A stretch of 64,000 bases of DNA from NCBI GenBank assembly GCA_030428255.1, contig JAUIBT010000003.1, positions 1 to 64,000 on the forward strand, in the 5' to 3' direction. The notes under the pieces are model-generated. The model was not told the DNA's origin and ran no database searches. It was given only the letters and a program-made list of their open reading frames with translations. A program made the translations under genes and the position numbers. The stretch is from Alphaproteobacteria bacterium. GTDB lineage: Bacteria > Pseudomonadota > Alphaproteobacteria > UBA7985 > JAUIBT01. The number at the start of each line of letters is the position of its first letter. Position 1 is the stretch's first letter. Below are positions 52,726-62,608 of the stretch, piece after piece.

Positions 52726-53312
52726 GATGCGCCTTGCTCCTGAAGTGCGTGCGCATAGGCTTCAGAAAAGCCATCCAGCGAGAAGCGCAGCTGCGATATT
52801 TGGGTGTCGAGTTTGGGGCGATAGACCACCCCTACGGCGGGGTAGGTCTGGAACCAGTCAAGGGCCGCGGCATCGACAGCGGCGTCAGCGCGGCAAAGGC
52901 GGGCCTTGCATTCGACAAAGGTCAGCTTGAGGAATTTGGCTTGGTCGAACCACAAGAAAGAACCGGACGGGAAATGCACGCCTTCGGGAAGCAAGACGGA
53001 TGCCGAAGCCTGCTGGTCTGACGTCAGATTTGAAATTCTAAGCGATGCAGATATCGCGCCTTGCAGGTTCCGTTGAACCTGGACAAGCCTGCATGTCGTC
53101 GGCCCGCAAAGCAGAGTCCAAGCGCCAAAGTTCAGCGGTTCCCGTTGACCACCGAGGTTCGGGTCTGGATCGTTTGCAAGGCTGCCACTGGTGGTCAAGC
53201 CGAGCCAGCAGGCCGCAGCAAAAGTAAGCACAACGGCAGCTTTGCCGCTGGTACGCAGCGCCAAAGCGCAGGTGCTCCCCAAGGTTGCGATGCCCCCATT
53301 TGGGATTGTCAT
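52722..53312 (-). CDS. IalB-family periplasmic protein, upstream of tpsB
   Basis: About 196 residues. A hydrophobic export signal lies near AAVVLTFAAACWLGLTTSGS. The mature part follows the IalB (invasion-associated locus B) pattern: FGAWTLLCGPTTCRLVQVQ, then VLLPEGVHFPSGSFLWFD, FVECKARLCRADAAVDAAAL and a C-terminal strand LRFSLDGFSEAY. The two Cys pairs fit the family's disulphides. ATG at 53312 is preferred; a GTG 15 bp upstream is possible. It overlaps tpsB by 4 nt, so it is probably a secretion helper. Confidence 0.78.
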   Translation of the reverse strand: MTIPNGGIATLGSTCALALRTSGKAAVVLTFAAACWLGLTTSGSLANDPDPNLGGQREPLNFGAWTLLCGPTTCRLVQVQRNLQGAISASLRISNLTSDQQASASVLLPEGVHFPSGSFLWFDQAKFLKLTFVECKARLCRADAAVDAAALDWFQTYPAVGVVYRPKLDTQISQLRFSLDGFSEAYAHALQEQGAS

Positions 53313-53919
53313 CACGTCAATTCTCACTTGTCACAAAATCGCCCAATATGTGGATAACTGGGATAGACCACCGATCTAAAGGTGAGTCAAACAAAATCTA
53401 AAGTTGCAAAACTATACGAACTTGCTGGATGAGTTTGTTTTTTTCCACACGAATTCAACATATCATTCACAGACGCCGCGGGCGCCAGCGCTGCGCCGGT
53501 TTCCAGCCTCATACGCTGCGCAACACCAAAAATGAGTTGCGATGTGGCGAGATTGCGCTGCTGGTCATCACCTCAGCGCCAGGCGTTAGCGCCAAGTCTT
53601 TTGGCTAGGCGAAGACAATACCGAAGGCTAGAGTGAACACTGCTTTCGTATAGAACTACGCGGAGTCCCGATGACGTCCGCCATGCAGGCAAGCCCCATT
53701 TTGCGAGTAACGATCAGTTTTTACTGCGATTTGCAGTGATATTTCCGTTTCTGCTATCTACTACTCTTGCGCTCAGTCCTATTCTTTCGGATAAACGTAA
53801 AGTTGATTTCGTGGCGATTGTTGGGCGCTCTACGCCCATGAAGTGCAAGCCCGGCCCGTCTGGGGCCTGGTTGCTCGCGATCGTAGTTGAAAAATGGGGG
53901 TGGTTTGGCTGTGCAAACG
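53313..53919. other. Divergent promoter region of the two-partner secretion locus
   Basis: 600 bp between the two ialB-like genes. It has an AT-rich part near 53370-53470 (GATGAGTTTGTTTTTTTCC and neighbours) that probably holds promoters for both directions. No gene or clear operator is seen. Confidence 0.5.
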
Positions 53920-54738
53920 ATGTTGGTTCGCGTGTTGCCCATGGTGGCGGTCTTGCTGCTGGGCGCGGTTCAGGTGGGCTATTCCAGCGCCGCCATTGCC
54001 GAAGGCCAGGCCGCAGGTGAGCCAAGCAGCAACCAGGATGCTGCAGCCCTATCGTCCATTGCGCAACCTGCGGACGGACAAGTCACGGCAGACCAAGCGC
54101 TTGGTGAGCAGATGTCTGGAGAGCAAGCGCCAGACGGGCAAGCGCCAGATCAGGAAGCGCCAGATCAGCAAGCGCCAGACGAGCAAGCGCCAGACGAGCA
54201 AGCGCCAGCCGCTCAGGACCCCGGCACACCAAGCACCGCGGGTCAAAGCAACTCGAACGCCGGAAATCAAACTGCGAGCAAGCAGGAGCTGCGCAACAAC
54301 ACCCCCTTCGGCGATTGGCTGTTCACCTGCGAAGTTGTGACCCTGGCACAGATCACCTGTCAGCTCGGCCAGCAACTCACAGTGCGGGACAGCCAGCAAT
54401 TGCTGCTGTCGCTGGTCGTTGCCAGCGGCGCAAACGACGGCGAGTTCTTGCTGATCGCTCAGACGCCTGAGGGCGTTTTCTTGCCGTCTGGCTTGGTGTT
54501 CTCCTTCGTTGGTGCCCCCGAAAGCAATGGCCAGGGTGAAATGATTTGGCAACGCTGCGAGCAGGGTCTGTGCGAGGCCGCCTTGGCGCTGGGGCCAAGG
54601 GAGCTGAGCGATTTCTACCGCTATCAGACCATGCACTTTGGCTACCGCCCAGCCCTTGGAGCCAAGCCCATCATCTTGCCGGTGGATATTTCAGAATTTG
54701 AGGGCGCCATCCGGGCGCTGGAGACAGCGCGACAGTAG
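53920..54738 (+). CDS. IalB-family periplasmic protein with QAPD-repeat linker, upstream of tpsA
   Basis: About 272 residues. A signal peptide (MLVRVLPMVAVLLLGAVQVG, cut near AIAEG) leads into a disordered linker with repeated QAPD-type units at 54121-54210 and a Gln-Ser-Asn stretch. The C-terminal IalB domain begins NNTPFGDWLFTCEVV and contains CQLGQQLTV, TPEGVFLPSGLVFSF and WQRCEQGLCEAALAL. It parallels the gene upstream of tpsB, so the system has two IalB partners. ATG at 53920 is chosen for the signal peptide; GTG at 53911 is an alternative. Confidence 0.78.
   Translation: MLVRVLPMVAVLLLGAVQVGYSSAAIAEGQAAGEPSSNQDAAALSSIAQPADGQVTADQALGEQMSGEQAPDGQAPDQEAPDQQAPDEQAPDEQAPAAQDPGTPSTAGQSNSNAGNQTASKQELRNNTPFGDWLFTCEVVTLAQITCQLGQQLTVRDSQQLLLSLVVASGANDGEFLLIAQTPEGVFLPSGLVFSFVGAPESNGQGEMIWQRCEQGLCEAALALGPRELSDFYRYQTMHFGYRPALGAKPIILPVDISEFEGAIRALETARQ
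54121..54210 (+). repeat. 15-bp tandem repeat encoding Gln-Ala-Pro-Asp-(Glu/Gln)
   Basis: Six units based on GAGCAAGCGCCAGAC, some with GGG, CAG or GAT changes. It codes a flexible acidic, Pro-rich linker of the IalB-like protein. The period is a multiple of three, so unit gain or loss keeps the frame. Confidence 0.9.
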
Positions 54739-54821
54739 GCACCGACAATCGTCTGGCTGTGAATTCAGCCAGACCAAAAACCAAGAGTTGGGCAAACCGC
54801 CCACGTGGGAAGGAAGAGACC

Positions 54822-57800
54822 ATGACACAGCGTGACCAAGGCCTAAAAGCCAAGGCTCAGATCGCAGATTTGGGCGGAGCTGGCCTGCGCTGGCGGAGCG
54901 CCGCTTGGATGCTGTTGCTGCTGGCCGCTTTGGCGCTCTGCAGTACCAAGTCACCAGCCTGGGGGCAAATCACGCTCGACGGAACCACAAATAGCGAAAT
55001 TTCAATGCCAAATGGCATAACGACCATCAACACCAAAACTATTGTGGGTGGCTCGGCCTTTAACGGGTTCGAAGATTTCAATGTTATGTCCGGCCAGACC
55101 GTCAACATGATCCAACCCGACTCCGCAGATCGCCTGATCAATGTGGTCCGTCAAAGCGTTACCAACATTGATGGCACTTTAAATTTTTTTAAAGACGGAT
55201 CAATTGGCGGCAACGCCTATATCGTCAATCCCAATGGCCTCGTGCTGGGCGCCGATGGTGTGATCAACGCAGGGGCGCTGACCATTACGACACCGACGGC
55301 AGCGTTTGCAGACCGTCTGCTGAACCCAGTCGGGATTGGCAATGTGGAGGCCGCCGCCCACGCCCAACTGCTTGGCGGTACTTATGGACTGAACGCCGGC
55401 GCTAACGTCACACTCGCTGGACAGATCAACGCCAATGACCTGACCGTAATATCGGGCGGGTCGATCATGATGCCCGCCACGGGGCAGATCCGGCTCACAG
55501 CGGCCAGCACTGCCAATATGAGCGGCGTCACGCCGGCATCGGGCTTTCGCACGCGCGGACAAGCCGTACGATTTCATGCGCTTGCAGATATCGATATCGA
55601 CGGGCTTATCGAGACCAAGCTGCAAGATGTCAGTGGCGATATTCGCATAACTGCCTTGGGCGATATCCACCTGGATGGCCTGCTTGATACGGGCGGAGAC
55701 GACACCCGGCAGGCTGGCGCCGTCATGGCAAGCAGCCAAAACGGTGACATCAGCGTCACTGGCAGCCTGGTGGCCAAGGATGTTGTGATGGTCGCCGAAA
55801 GGGGCGATTTCAGCCTGACCCGCCCAAGCGGCGTGACCAGCCTGGCCGGTCAGCCCGAAGAACAGATGCGCCAATTCTTTAAAGATGTCGAAGCGCTGTT
55901 TTGGCCAGAGGTTTTGCCAACCGACATGCCCTACACAGGCGGCACAGCAGAGGGCGACGCCAACAAATTGGCCCATCCGGACTTTTCGATTGAGGCGGAC
56001 TATGGCGTTGCGATCAACAATGTTGTCGTGGTGCCAGAGGGCTCTGAGGCTTCGATTATCGCTGCCAACAACATCACGATTTCCGCAGACCAGCTCAACA
56101 TTAACGGCACCATTCGTGCGGGCCGTGCGGATTGGAACGTTGAACTTGCATCCGACTTGGACACCTATATCGATGACAATCTCGACAACTGGGACACGAC
56201 CCACCTGCTCTACGATCCCAGACGGCCCGAGACCAATGCTGCGGGTATCGTCAGCGATGTCGCGATTACCTATAACAAGGACACAAACAAGATCGAAATC
56301 GCCCCCATGGTCTCGCAAGGAGGGCGGGTCGAGCTGATAGGCCACATTCTGTCAACCGGGAAGGGCTCCATCAAGGCGCTGTCTGGCTATGGCCGGGTCA
56401 ATGTGAATTCCCAAGTATCGCGTGACCTGGAATTTCAACGCATCGAAACTGGAAAACTGGACACCAACGGGACCCAGGGTGTGGTTCGCATCACCGATCT
56501 CTATCGTCCCGACGCCACGCGCATCGGCGGCTTTGTGACCACCGAATACCTGCGCGACGGTGACACGCTGGTTGTTCGCGACAACAAGACTTGGGACTTC
56601 AATCCCAACTCAGACCTTATTATCGACGGCCAGGCAGTGGATTTGACAAACGTCATTTCACAAACGCCAGGCGCGCGCAGCCAATCCTACGATCCTGTGA
56701 CCGGCCTAGCCTATAGGACCGTGCGGGCCGATGAGGAGGCGCGTCAGTCGGTCTATAATCTGCGCCAAGTCTACGAAGACAGCGCATTGGTCGGTGGAGG
56801 CCTGACTGGCCCAGACGTGACCTCGACTGTGACCAACCTGGACACCCTGGCTGGCTACACTCTGGGCAGTTTCGTGGACTATGTACCCGGCGAGGATTTT
56901 GCCGACTATGAATACCAGGTCTATCGGGCGAGCTACGACTACACCTACAGTGACAGCAATATTTACGCGGTGACGCTGGACGATGGCCCGCCGGTCATTG
57001 AGGAGGTGGTGGACCGCTACACGCTGGACGAAGTGGTGCAGCGCGTCCACACCCACACGCTGGACGCAAGCCAGCAAATCGCCATAAATTTTACCGGCGA
57101 TGATGCAGGCGATGTCTTTATACGCGCTCTGGGGTCGATCAAATTCAAGGACTCGGTGGTCAACCCTGCTGGCCGCACGTTCATCGAAGCCAACGGCCAT
57201 GTTGATACCAGCGCTTTTGACAGCATTCTGGTTACTGCGGACACCCATGTTTTCGGCCAATCAATCGGGCAAAACAGCGGCCTCAATCTTTCAACGGACG
57301 GCCGCGGTGGCGTGGAGCTGTTTGCCCGTGAGGCAATTAGAGCCCGCGAAGTGGCGGGTAATCTTCGACTGATCGACGCTATTTCGGGCTCCAACTATGA
57401 TTTGGACGCCCCACTCGATGACACAGACAACCATCCGCGGTACCTGTCCGGTACACCAGGGACTGTTCACCTAAGAGCGCAAGGCTCGATCCTAAAAGAG
57501 GGCGACCAGGGCCAGATTTATGGGGGCGATCTGTACTTGTTTTCTGATACTGGAAGTCTTGGTACCGTCGATAAGAAGCTGAGCATTGACACCAACTTCT
57601 TGGCGGCGAACCTTCCTGGAAGCGTCACAGGTTCTGCCAATGAAGGGATCTACATTGAGGAGCTTTGGGGTGATCTTTGGATCAATACCCTGACGTCCAC
57701 AACAAGCGGCATCCATCTGACCGCCAACGATGGTGCCATCTTGGATGGAAATCCCACCCCGGGCCCTAACCTGGGCCGTGACACCGCTGCAGAAAATGCT

Positions 57801-60800
57801 CTGAAAGCACTGCTATGGGCCATCCCGCTTAGCGCCCTTCCTTCGCTCGACAAACTCTTGTTTGAGGGCCGCGATTCGGTCTTAGATACTGAAGTCTATA
57901 ACATTGAGGCCGCTGGCGATGTCGTCTTACGTGCTAGTTCGGGAATTGGTGCCGATGCTGACCCTGTGACCGCGCACGTGCTCTTACCAACTTTTATTGA
58001 CGATATCGTCACACAAGCCTCTGCCCTGGAACGTGCTGACGCTTCATTGCCCTTGCCGACGGTGACCTTCCGGCAATTCGACGATCTGGACATTAAGATT
58101 GCTCGGACACCGGATGACCTGCCAGCGGGCAGTCTGGACGCCGTGACGCAGGGCAACGACATTCACATCGGCTCGGAGTTTGCCCTGGACATTGCCAAGG
58201 CCGAGGCGCCAGACGATGTGCGCATCAAGATCAATGGCGACTTGACCGCGCTGGGCCAGCCCCACTTTGGCGGCCCGGCAGAGCCCCGAGTTGTCGCCAC
58301 ACGCATTTTTCTTGAATCCGGTACTCAAGGCAGTATTGGCGGGCTGCTTGCTCCAATGACCTTTGCGACTTCTGCTGGAGGCACCCTGGAAGCTCGGGCG
58401 GGCAAAGACCTTTACCTAAGCAGCGATCAATCGAATGACGTGCGAGTATCAGGCCTATACGCGCCCGGTATGGTGAGCCTCTACACCCCCAACGCGGCTA
58501 TCGCGGATACCTACAACGGCTCAACGACGCGAATTGCCGGTGGCGGGCTCGACCTAGTTGGCGCAAGCATTGGATTATCGACAAACCCACTGGATGTGTC
58601 GCTTTTGCGCGGCAATGCAGTCGATCCGGCCCGCAATGACGCGTCTTTTGAGGCCACGCAGGGCGAGATCCATATCGCCGCCAAGAACTCCCTGCACGGC
58701 GGCGCGCGCCCCCTGCGGCTGCGCCGGTTCAAAACACCGACCAACGGCACGATCCAAAGCGATGCCAATGTGGCGCTGGTCGGTGCCGACAGCATTCAGT
58801 TTGGCAGCACAACGACGAACACACTGAAAATCGACATTAACGGCACCTTGAAATGGGGCGAAGCATCGGGAACCATGATCGAGGGCGGCAACACGAAATT
58901 GATCACGACACAGCCAATCGTCAGCACGCCAGCCCAACCCTTGACCACCAAGATTGTTAGCTTAGATTTCGATCCGGTGGCACGCACACCCCTATCGCCC
59001 GATGACTTCTACATCTCCGAAACCGACGACATCACAATCGCACGGTTGTCGTCGAACGTGGCGACGGGTAGCTTGTTTGACCTAACCGCAGGGGGAGCGA
59101 TCACATTGCCCGGGGCCTCCAGCACAACCGACTTTGACATCAATTTGAATGCCAACGGCGACATTACAGCGTCGAAGAACATTACCACCAGCGGTTTCTT
59201 CAAGGCCAAGACCAGCGGCGGCTCGATCGCGTTGGCGGAGCTGGAGGCTGATACGATCTGGCTGTCGGCATTGGATGGCGGAATAACTGCGATTGCTCTG
59301 ACGTCCGAAACCCTGGAGTTTGAAGCCAAGGGCAAGGTAGCAAGTCCCAACGCCAGCTCTCCGCGAATAGAAGTCAACACGCCTCTCATCAAGGGGCGTA
59401 CGCTGGACGGCGATGTCCACCTGTCCTTCGTGGGACGTGATGCAGTCATCGATGGCTTGACGCTTGGCGGCGGCGGGCGGCTCGATCTCGTAGCAGACAG
59501 AATATTAACGCTGACCTTAGGCGCTAATGGAACCGGGATTCAAAGCGGCACCGGCTCCGTCAGCCTGTCAGGCAAAAACCTGATTGCCGACAACAACATT
59601 GTTAGCCAGGACGGCGACATGACGCTGACAGCTAGCGGCAACGTCATTCAAGCGGCCGGAACCCACTTTGATGCCGGGCTTGGCGGCTTTACTGGTACCA
59701 TTTCTGGCAACCTCACTTTGGCAACCATAAAGAGCGAGACCTTAAAGCCGAATGGGTTTAACTTGTTTGTATCAAAGGTGGTCACAGCGCTGAACACTGG
59801 GGCAAACAATTTGATTAGCAATGTCGCCGGAGTGCAAGCAAAGCTCTTTTTCGGTAGCTTGGATGTGACCCCGGAAATCGGCTTGCGCACCCAGCTTGCC
59901 GATGTCGATCTGACAGTGACTACTGGTGATTTGCACCTTCATGAGGTGGATGATCTGGTCGCGACACAGCTGTCGGCTGTTGATGGGGCCATTGATGCTT
60001 TCGTCCTTGGTGACTTGACTGTTGGCACAATTAAGGCTGGCAATTCAGTCCTGGTGTCGGCCGACAAGGACTTGATCTCTGATAACGCGTCTATTGTGGG
60101 CAGCAAGCGCATTTCCTTGCTGAGCCACGGTGGCGCCATGCGCGGCAGCACGCCAGGCAGCAAGTTCACCGCCGAGACCAGCGATACGACCGAGCTTGCG
60201 CTGTTTGCCAAAAAAGAGCTGGGTTATCGCGAGCTGACAGGCCCGGTCTACGCGGCCTTTGCGGTGTCTGAGACATCGACCGTCGAGTTAGAATTGGACG
60301 GCTCGCCCATAAATTTGGGCCTGCTGGGCGTCGGGCCAAATTCTGACTTCAGCCTGGTCTCTGCGCACGATCTGACCATCGACAAGATCGGCGGCGGCCT
60401 GTTTGACATCGCAGACCCATTCCAACACCCAAGGGTGGTTCTGCCGCCACGATATCGCCAGCGCCTTGCCAATGGTCCGCAAAACCTGCTGCTCAGCTCT
60501 GGTGGAACGCTGACCTTGCCGCATGTCGAAGTGGCAAGCTCGGCTGACCTGCGCGGCCAGGTGATCAACGCCACCATCATCGAGCGGCACCCACAGGACG
60601 GCCTGTTGCTGAACGTGAGCAACGCGGCCGGCGGGCGCGCGGACGACATCAACCTGAATGTGACAACCCAGGGCACTTTGACCTTTGGTCGTCTCAACAC
60701 GGTCAACGGCGAGGTGCGCTACTCTGGGCCGGAGTGGATCACCCAGTCCGCCTCCATCGGCAATCGCCTTTGGGGGTATCACAACGACTTCAATTTCGTT

Positions 60801-61217
60801 CTGGAGCAGACGTTTACCGGTCTCGACCCAGCAACGGATTTGCAGTTCTTAACCGACGCCAATGGTATGGCGCGCTTCCGTTCGCACCAAGACGGCTATT
60901 TTGAAACCCCCAATGCCATCAGCTTCATTCGCCCGAACGGCCTGATTGTGAACTTCGGCAACGGCAACAGCAGCCGCAGCTTGGAGCAGTTGAACGATGA
61001 GAATCTGGACACCAGCCAAACCAGCTTGCCGGATCGCCTGTTCGCCTCCTACCCCTGGTATCGTTGGTTGGCTGGGCCGTTTGATCTGGATGCTCTCTGC
61101 TTGCAACTGAGTGCAAATGCGCTGGATGGCGTGTGCCAATTGCTGCAAGCACCGGTGCGGCCTTACTACTTCACCGCGGTGAACCAGCGCCTGCGCCCGG
61201 ACAGCTTTGGTTTCTAG
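54822..61217 (+). CDS. Two-partner secretion exoprotein (TpsA, filamentous haemagglutinin-like)
   Basis: 2131 residues. An N-terminal leader (AAWMLLLLAALALCSTKSPAWG) is cut near WGQ. The TPS domain begins ITLDGTTNSEISMPNG and carries the motif IVNPNGLVLGADGVIN near 137. A long right-handed beta-helix of short repeats follows, with Asp/Asn/Gly-rich turns. Near the C terminus a Cys pair, LCLQLSANALDGVCQLL, lies about 30 residues before the end and could form a tethering loop like that of HMW1-type adhesins. It is probably a secreted or surface adhesin exported by the TpsB at 50581. AGGAAGAG precedes the ATG. Confidence 0.88.
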   Translation: MTQRDQGLKAKAQIADLGGAGLRWRSAAWMLLLLAALALCSTKSPAWGQITLDGTTNSEISMPNGITTINTKTIVGGSAFNGFEDFNVMSGQTVNMIQPDSADRLINVVRQSVTNIDGTLNFFKDGSIGGNAYIVNPNGLVLGADGVINAGALTITTPTAAFADRLLNPVGIGNVEAAAHAQLLGGTYGLNAGANVTLAGQINANDLTVISGGSIMMPATGQIRLTAASTANMSGVTPASGFRTRGQAVRFHALADIDIDGLIETKLQDVSGDIRITALGDIHLDGLLDTGGDDTRQAGAVMASSQNGDISVTGSLVAKDVVMVAERGDFSLTRPSGVTSLAGQPEEQMRQFFKDVEALFWPEVLPTDMPYTGGTAEGDANKLAHPDFSIEADYGVAINNVVVVPEGSEASIIAANNITISADQLNINGTIRAGRADWNVELASDLDTYIDDNLDNWDTTHLLYDPRRPETNAAGIVSDVAITYNKDTNKIEIAPMVSQGGRVELIGHILSTGKGSIKALSGYGRVNVNSQVSRDLEFQRIETGKLDTNGTQGVVRITDLYRPDATRIGGFVTTEYLRDGDTLVVRDNKTWDFNPNSDLIIDGQAVDLTNVISQTPGARSQSYDPVTGLAYRTVRADEEARQSVYNLRQVYEDSALVGGGLTGPDVTSTVTNLDTLAGYTLGSFVDYVPGEDFADYEYQVYRASYDYTYSDSNIYAVTLDDGPPVIEEVVDRYTLDEVVQRVHTHTLDASQQIAINFTGDDAGDVFIRALGSIKFKDSVVNPAGRTFIEANGHVDTSAFDSILVTADTHVFGQSIGQNSGLNLSTDGRGGVELFAREAIRAREVAGNLRLIDAISGSNYDLDAPLDDTDNHPRYLSGTPGTVHLRAQGSILKEGDQGQIYGGDLYLFSDTGSLGTVDKKLSIDTNFLAANLPGSVTGSANEGIYIEELWGDLWINTLTSTTSGIHLTANDGAILDGNPTPGPNLGRDTAAENALKALLWAIPLSALPSLDKLLFEGRDSVLDTEVYNIEAAGDVVLRASSGIGADADPVTAHVLLPTFIDDIVTQASALERADASLPLPTVTFRQFDDLDIKIARTPDDLPAGSLDAVTQGNDIHIGSEFALDIAKAEAPDDVRIKINGDLTALGQPHFGGPAEPRVVATRIFLESGTQGSIGGLLAPMTFATSAGGTLEARAGKDLYLSSDQSNDVRVSGLYAPGMVSLYTPNAAIADTYNGSTTRIAGGGLDLVGASIGLSTNPLDVSLLRGNAVDPARNDASFEATQGEIHIAAKNSLHGGARPLRLRRFKTPTNGTIQSDANVALVGADSIQFGSTTTNTLKIDINGTLKWGEASGTMIEGGNTKLITTQPIVSTPAQPLTTKIVSLDFDPVARTPLSPDDFYISETDDITIARLSSNVATGSLFDLTAGGAITLPGASSTTDFDINLNANGDITASKNITTSGFFKAKTSGGSIALAELEADTIWLSALDGGITAIALTSETLEFEAKGKVASPNASSPRIEVNTPLIKGRTLDGDVHLSFVGRDAVIDGLTLGGGGRLDLVADRILTLTLGANGTGIQSGTGSVSLSGKNLIADNNIVSQDGDMTLTASGNVIQAAGTHFDAGLGGFTGTISGNLTLATIKSETLKPNGFNLFVSKVVTALNTGANNLISNVAGVQAKLFFGSLDVTPEIGLRTQLADVDLTVTTGDLHLHEVDDLVATQLSAVDGAIDAFVLGDLTVGTIKAGNSVLVSADKDLISDNASIVGSKRISLLSHGGAMRGSTPGSKFTAETSDTTELALFAKKELGYRELTGPVYAAFAVSETSTVELELDGSPINLGLLGVGPNSDFSLVSAHDLTIDKIGGGLFDIADPFQHPRVVLPPRYRQRLANGPQNLLLSSGGTLTLPHVEVASSADLRGQVINATIIERHPQDGLLLNVSNAAGGRADDINLNVTTQGTLTFGRLNTVNGEVRYSGPEWITQSASIGNRLWGYHNDFNFVLEQTFTGLDPATDLQFLTDANGMARFRSHQDGYFETPNAISFIRPNGLIVNFGNGNSSRSLEQLNDENLDTSQTSLPDRLFASYPWYRWLAGPFDLDALCLQLSANALDGVCQLLQAPVRPYYFTAVNQRLRPDSFGF

Positions 61218-61618
61218 CGCCAAGGCCATGAACAGCTTGGCCTATTTGCGGTGCGCGCATACCGGTCGTGCCGGGCCCGGGATAGGGTAGGGGCTGGGAT
61301 AAGGTTGGGGCTGGGATAAGGTTGGGGACGGGCATGAGCTGAGCTGGGCCGCCCGCTGCGCTGAGTATGGCGGGTGCCCAGCATGGGCCGACTGCCGGGT
61401 CAGGCCTTGCTCGCGTAGGCATCAATGATGTTGCGCCTGCGATAAGCCCGGCCATGGCTGATCCTCCATACTACGGGACTGAGCAAACCCATTTGGCGGA
61501 TCACCCGATAGCTGCAACGCGTCTTGGAACAGGACATTCACCGCGAGGGTCCGAACCCATATATATTCCCGGTTCGGGCTGGGAAAAACTGAGTCAAGTG
61601 TCCTGCAAGAAAGGTTCA
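61218..61618. other. Gene-free stretch with a 17-bp tandem repeat
   Basis: GCCAAG/CTTGGC at 61219-61241 is a weak hairpin just after the tpsA stop. GGGCTGGGATAAGGTTG is repeated twice head to tail at 61291-61324. No gene is convincing. Confidence 0.5.
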
Positions 61619-62168
61619 ATGAGTGTTTCGCATTTCTGGCTCAGCGATGAGCAGTTCTGCCGCCTTCTGCCGCCTTCTGCCGTTTCCGCCGACCGATACC
61701 CGTGGCAAACCACGTTAAGATGATCGGCCTGTCATCAGTGGCATTATCCAGGTTCTGAAATCAGGCTGCCGTTGGGCAGATGCACCGGATGCCTATGGCC
61801 AGCGTAAGACACGGAATAACCGCCTCATCCGCTGGTCCCCGAAGGGCGATATCGTTCACGGCGACAAGGGCTATGGCAGCAATGCAGAATGCCGCAAGAT
61901 CGAAGCCACGGGCATGGCACAGAATATCCCGCCCAAGCGCAACAGGGTCCAGAAGTACTGCTTTTCACCGGTGCTTCACAAAAAGCGCAATGCCCTCGAG
62001 CGCATGTTCGGCAGAATCAAGGATTTCCGCAGGATCGCTACGCGATATCACCGGACAGCGCAGCACTTCCGCGAAGATGATAGTGTGCCGAGGAAGATGA
62101 TTATGAGCGGGTCGCTTAGAGCCCGGCTCCCACAGGTGTTGAGCGGCTTTCGAGCGCAGGGGCACTGA
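61619..62168 (+). pseudogene. IS5-family transposase remnant with internal deletion
   Basis: It begins MSVSHFWLSDEQFCRLLP, then with frameshifts reads VISGIIQVLKSGCRWADAPD and QRKTRNNRLIRWSPKGD, jumps to IVHGDKGYGSNAECRKIEA and ends with NALERMFGRIKDFRRIATRY and VLSGFRAQGH. These are conserved IS5/IS427-group blocks. The part carrying the first Asp of the DDE set, and probably more, is missing. A CCGCCTTCTG duplication at about 61658-61680 disrupts the frame further. It is not functional. Confidence 0.8.
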
Positions 62169-62608
62169 CCTCAGGTCCATCTTTCGGATCCCTGACGTAG
62201 TGCGTTCACGGCCTGTCGAGCCCCGCTTCTTGGTCCAGCTTGGCTCAGCTTGGCCCAGCTTGTCCAGGCGCTTCAGGCTCTCGGCCGACCAAGTTGCGTC
62301 AACTTGATTCAAGGTCTCTAAGGCCTTGTCGCTGGCGGGCGGTAGATCCGGGACCATCGGGTGGCAGCAAGCCAATGATTCCTCGCGGTCGTGCTGCCGA
62401 CCTTCCTGGCAACGACTTCGAAAACACTTGCTCAGGTGTTGGCATTCAATCGAGCAACCCGCTCTAGGCCGGCGAACGAGGTGGCTTTCACAGGCGACGG
62501 ACCAGCGATACTAGGCCGTTACCTGCGTAGCCATTAAAAGACTAGACCGTCTTCCAAAAATCGACGGCAGGCCTTGCCGAGGTGTTCAGAACGGCGGTCC
62601 CATTGACG
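62169..62608. other. Gene-free stretch with a 10-bp tandem repeat
   Basis: CAGCTTGGCT, CAGCTTGGCC and CAGCTTGTCC follow one another at 62236-62265. No gene is convincing on either strand. Confidence 0.5.

Noticed and set aside
61965-62375. Minus-strand frame of 136 codons
   Set aside because: It overlaps the IS5-family remnant on the other strand and has no ribosome site or recognisable family.
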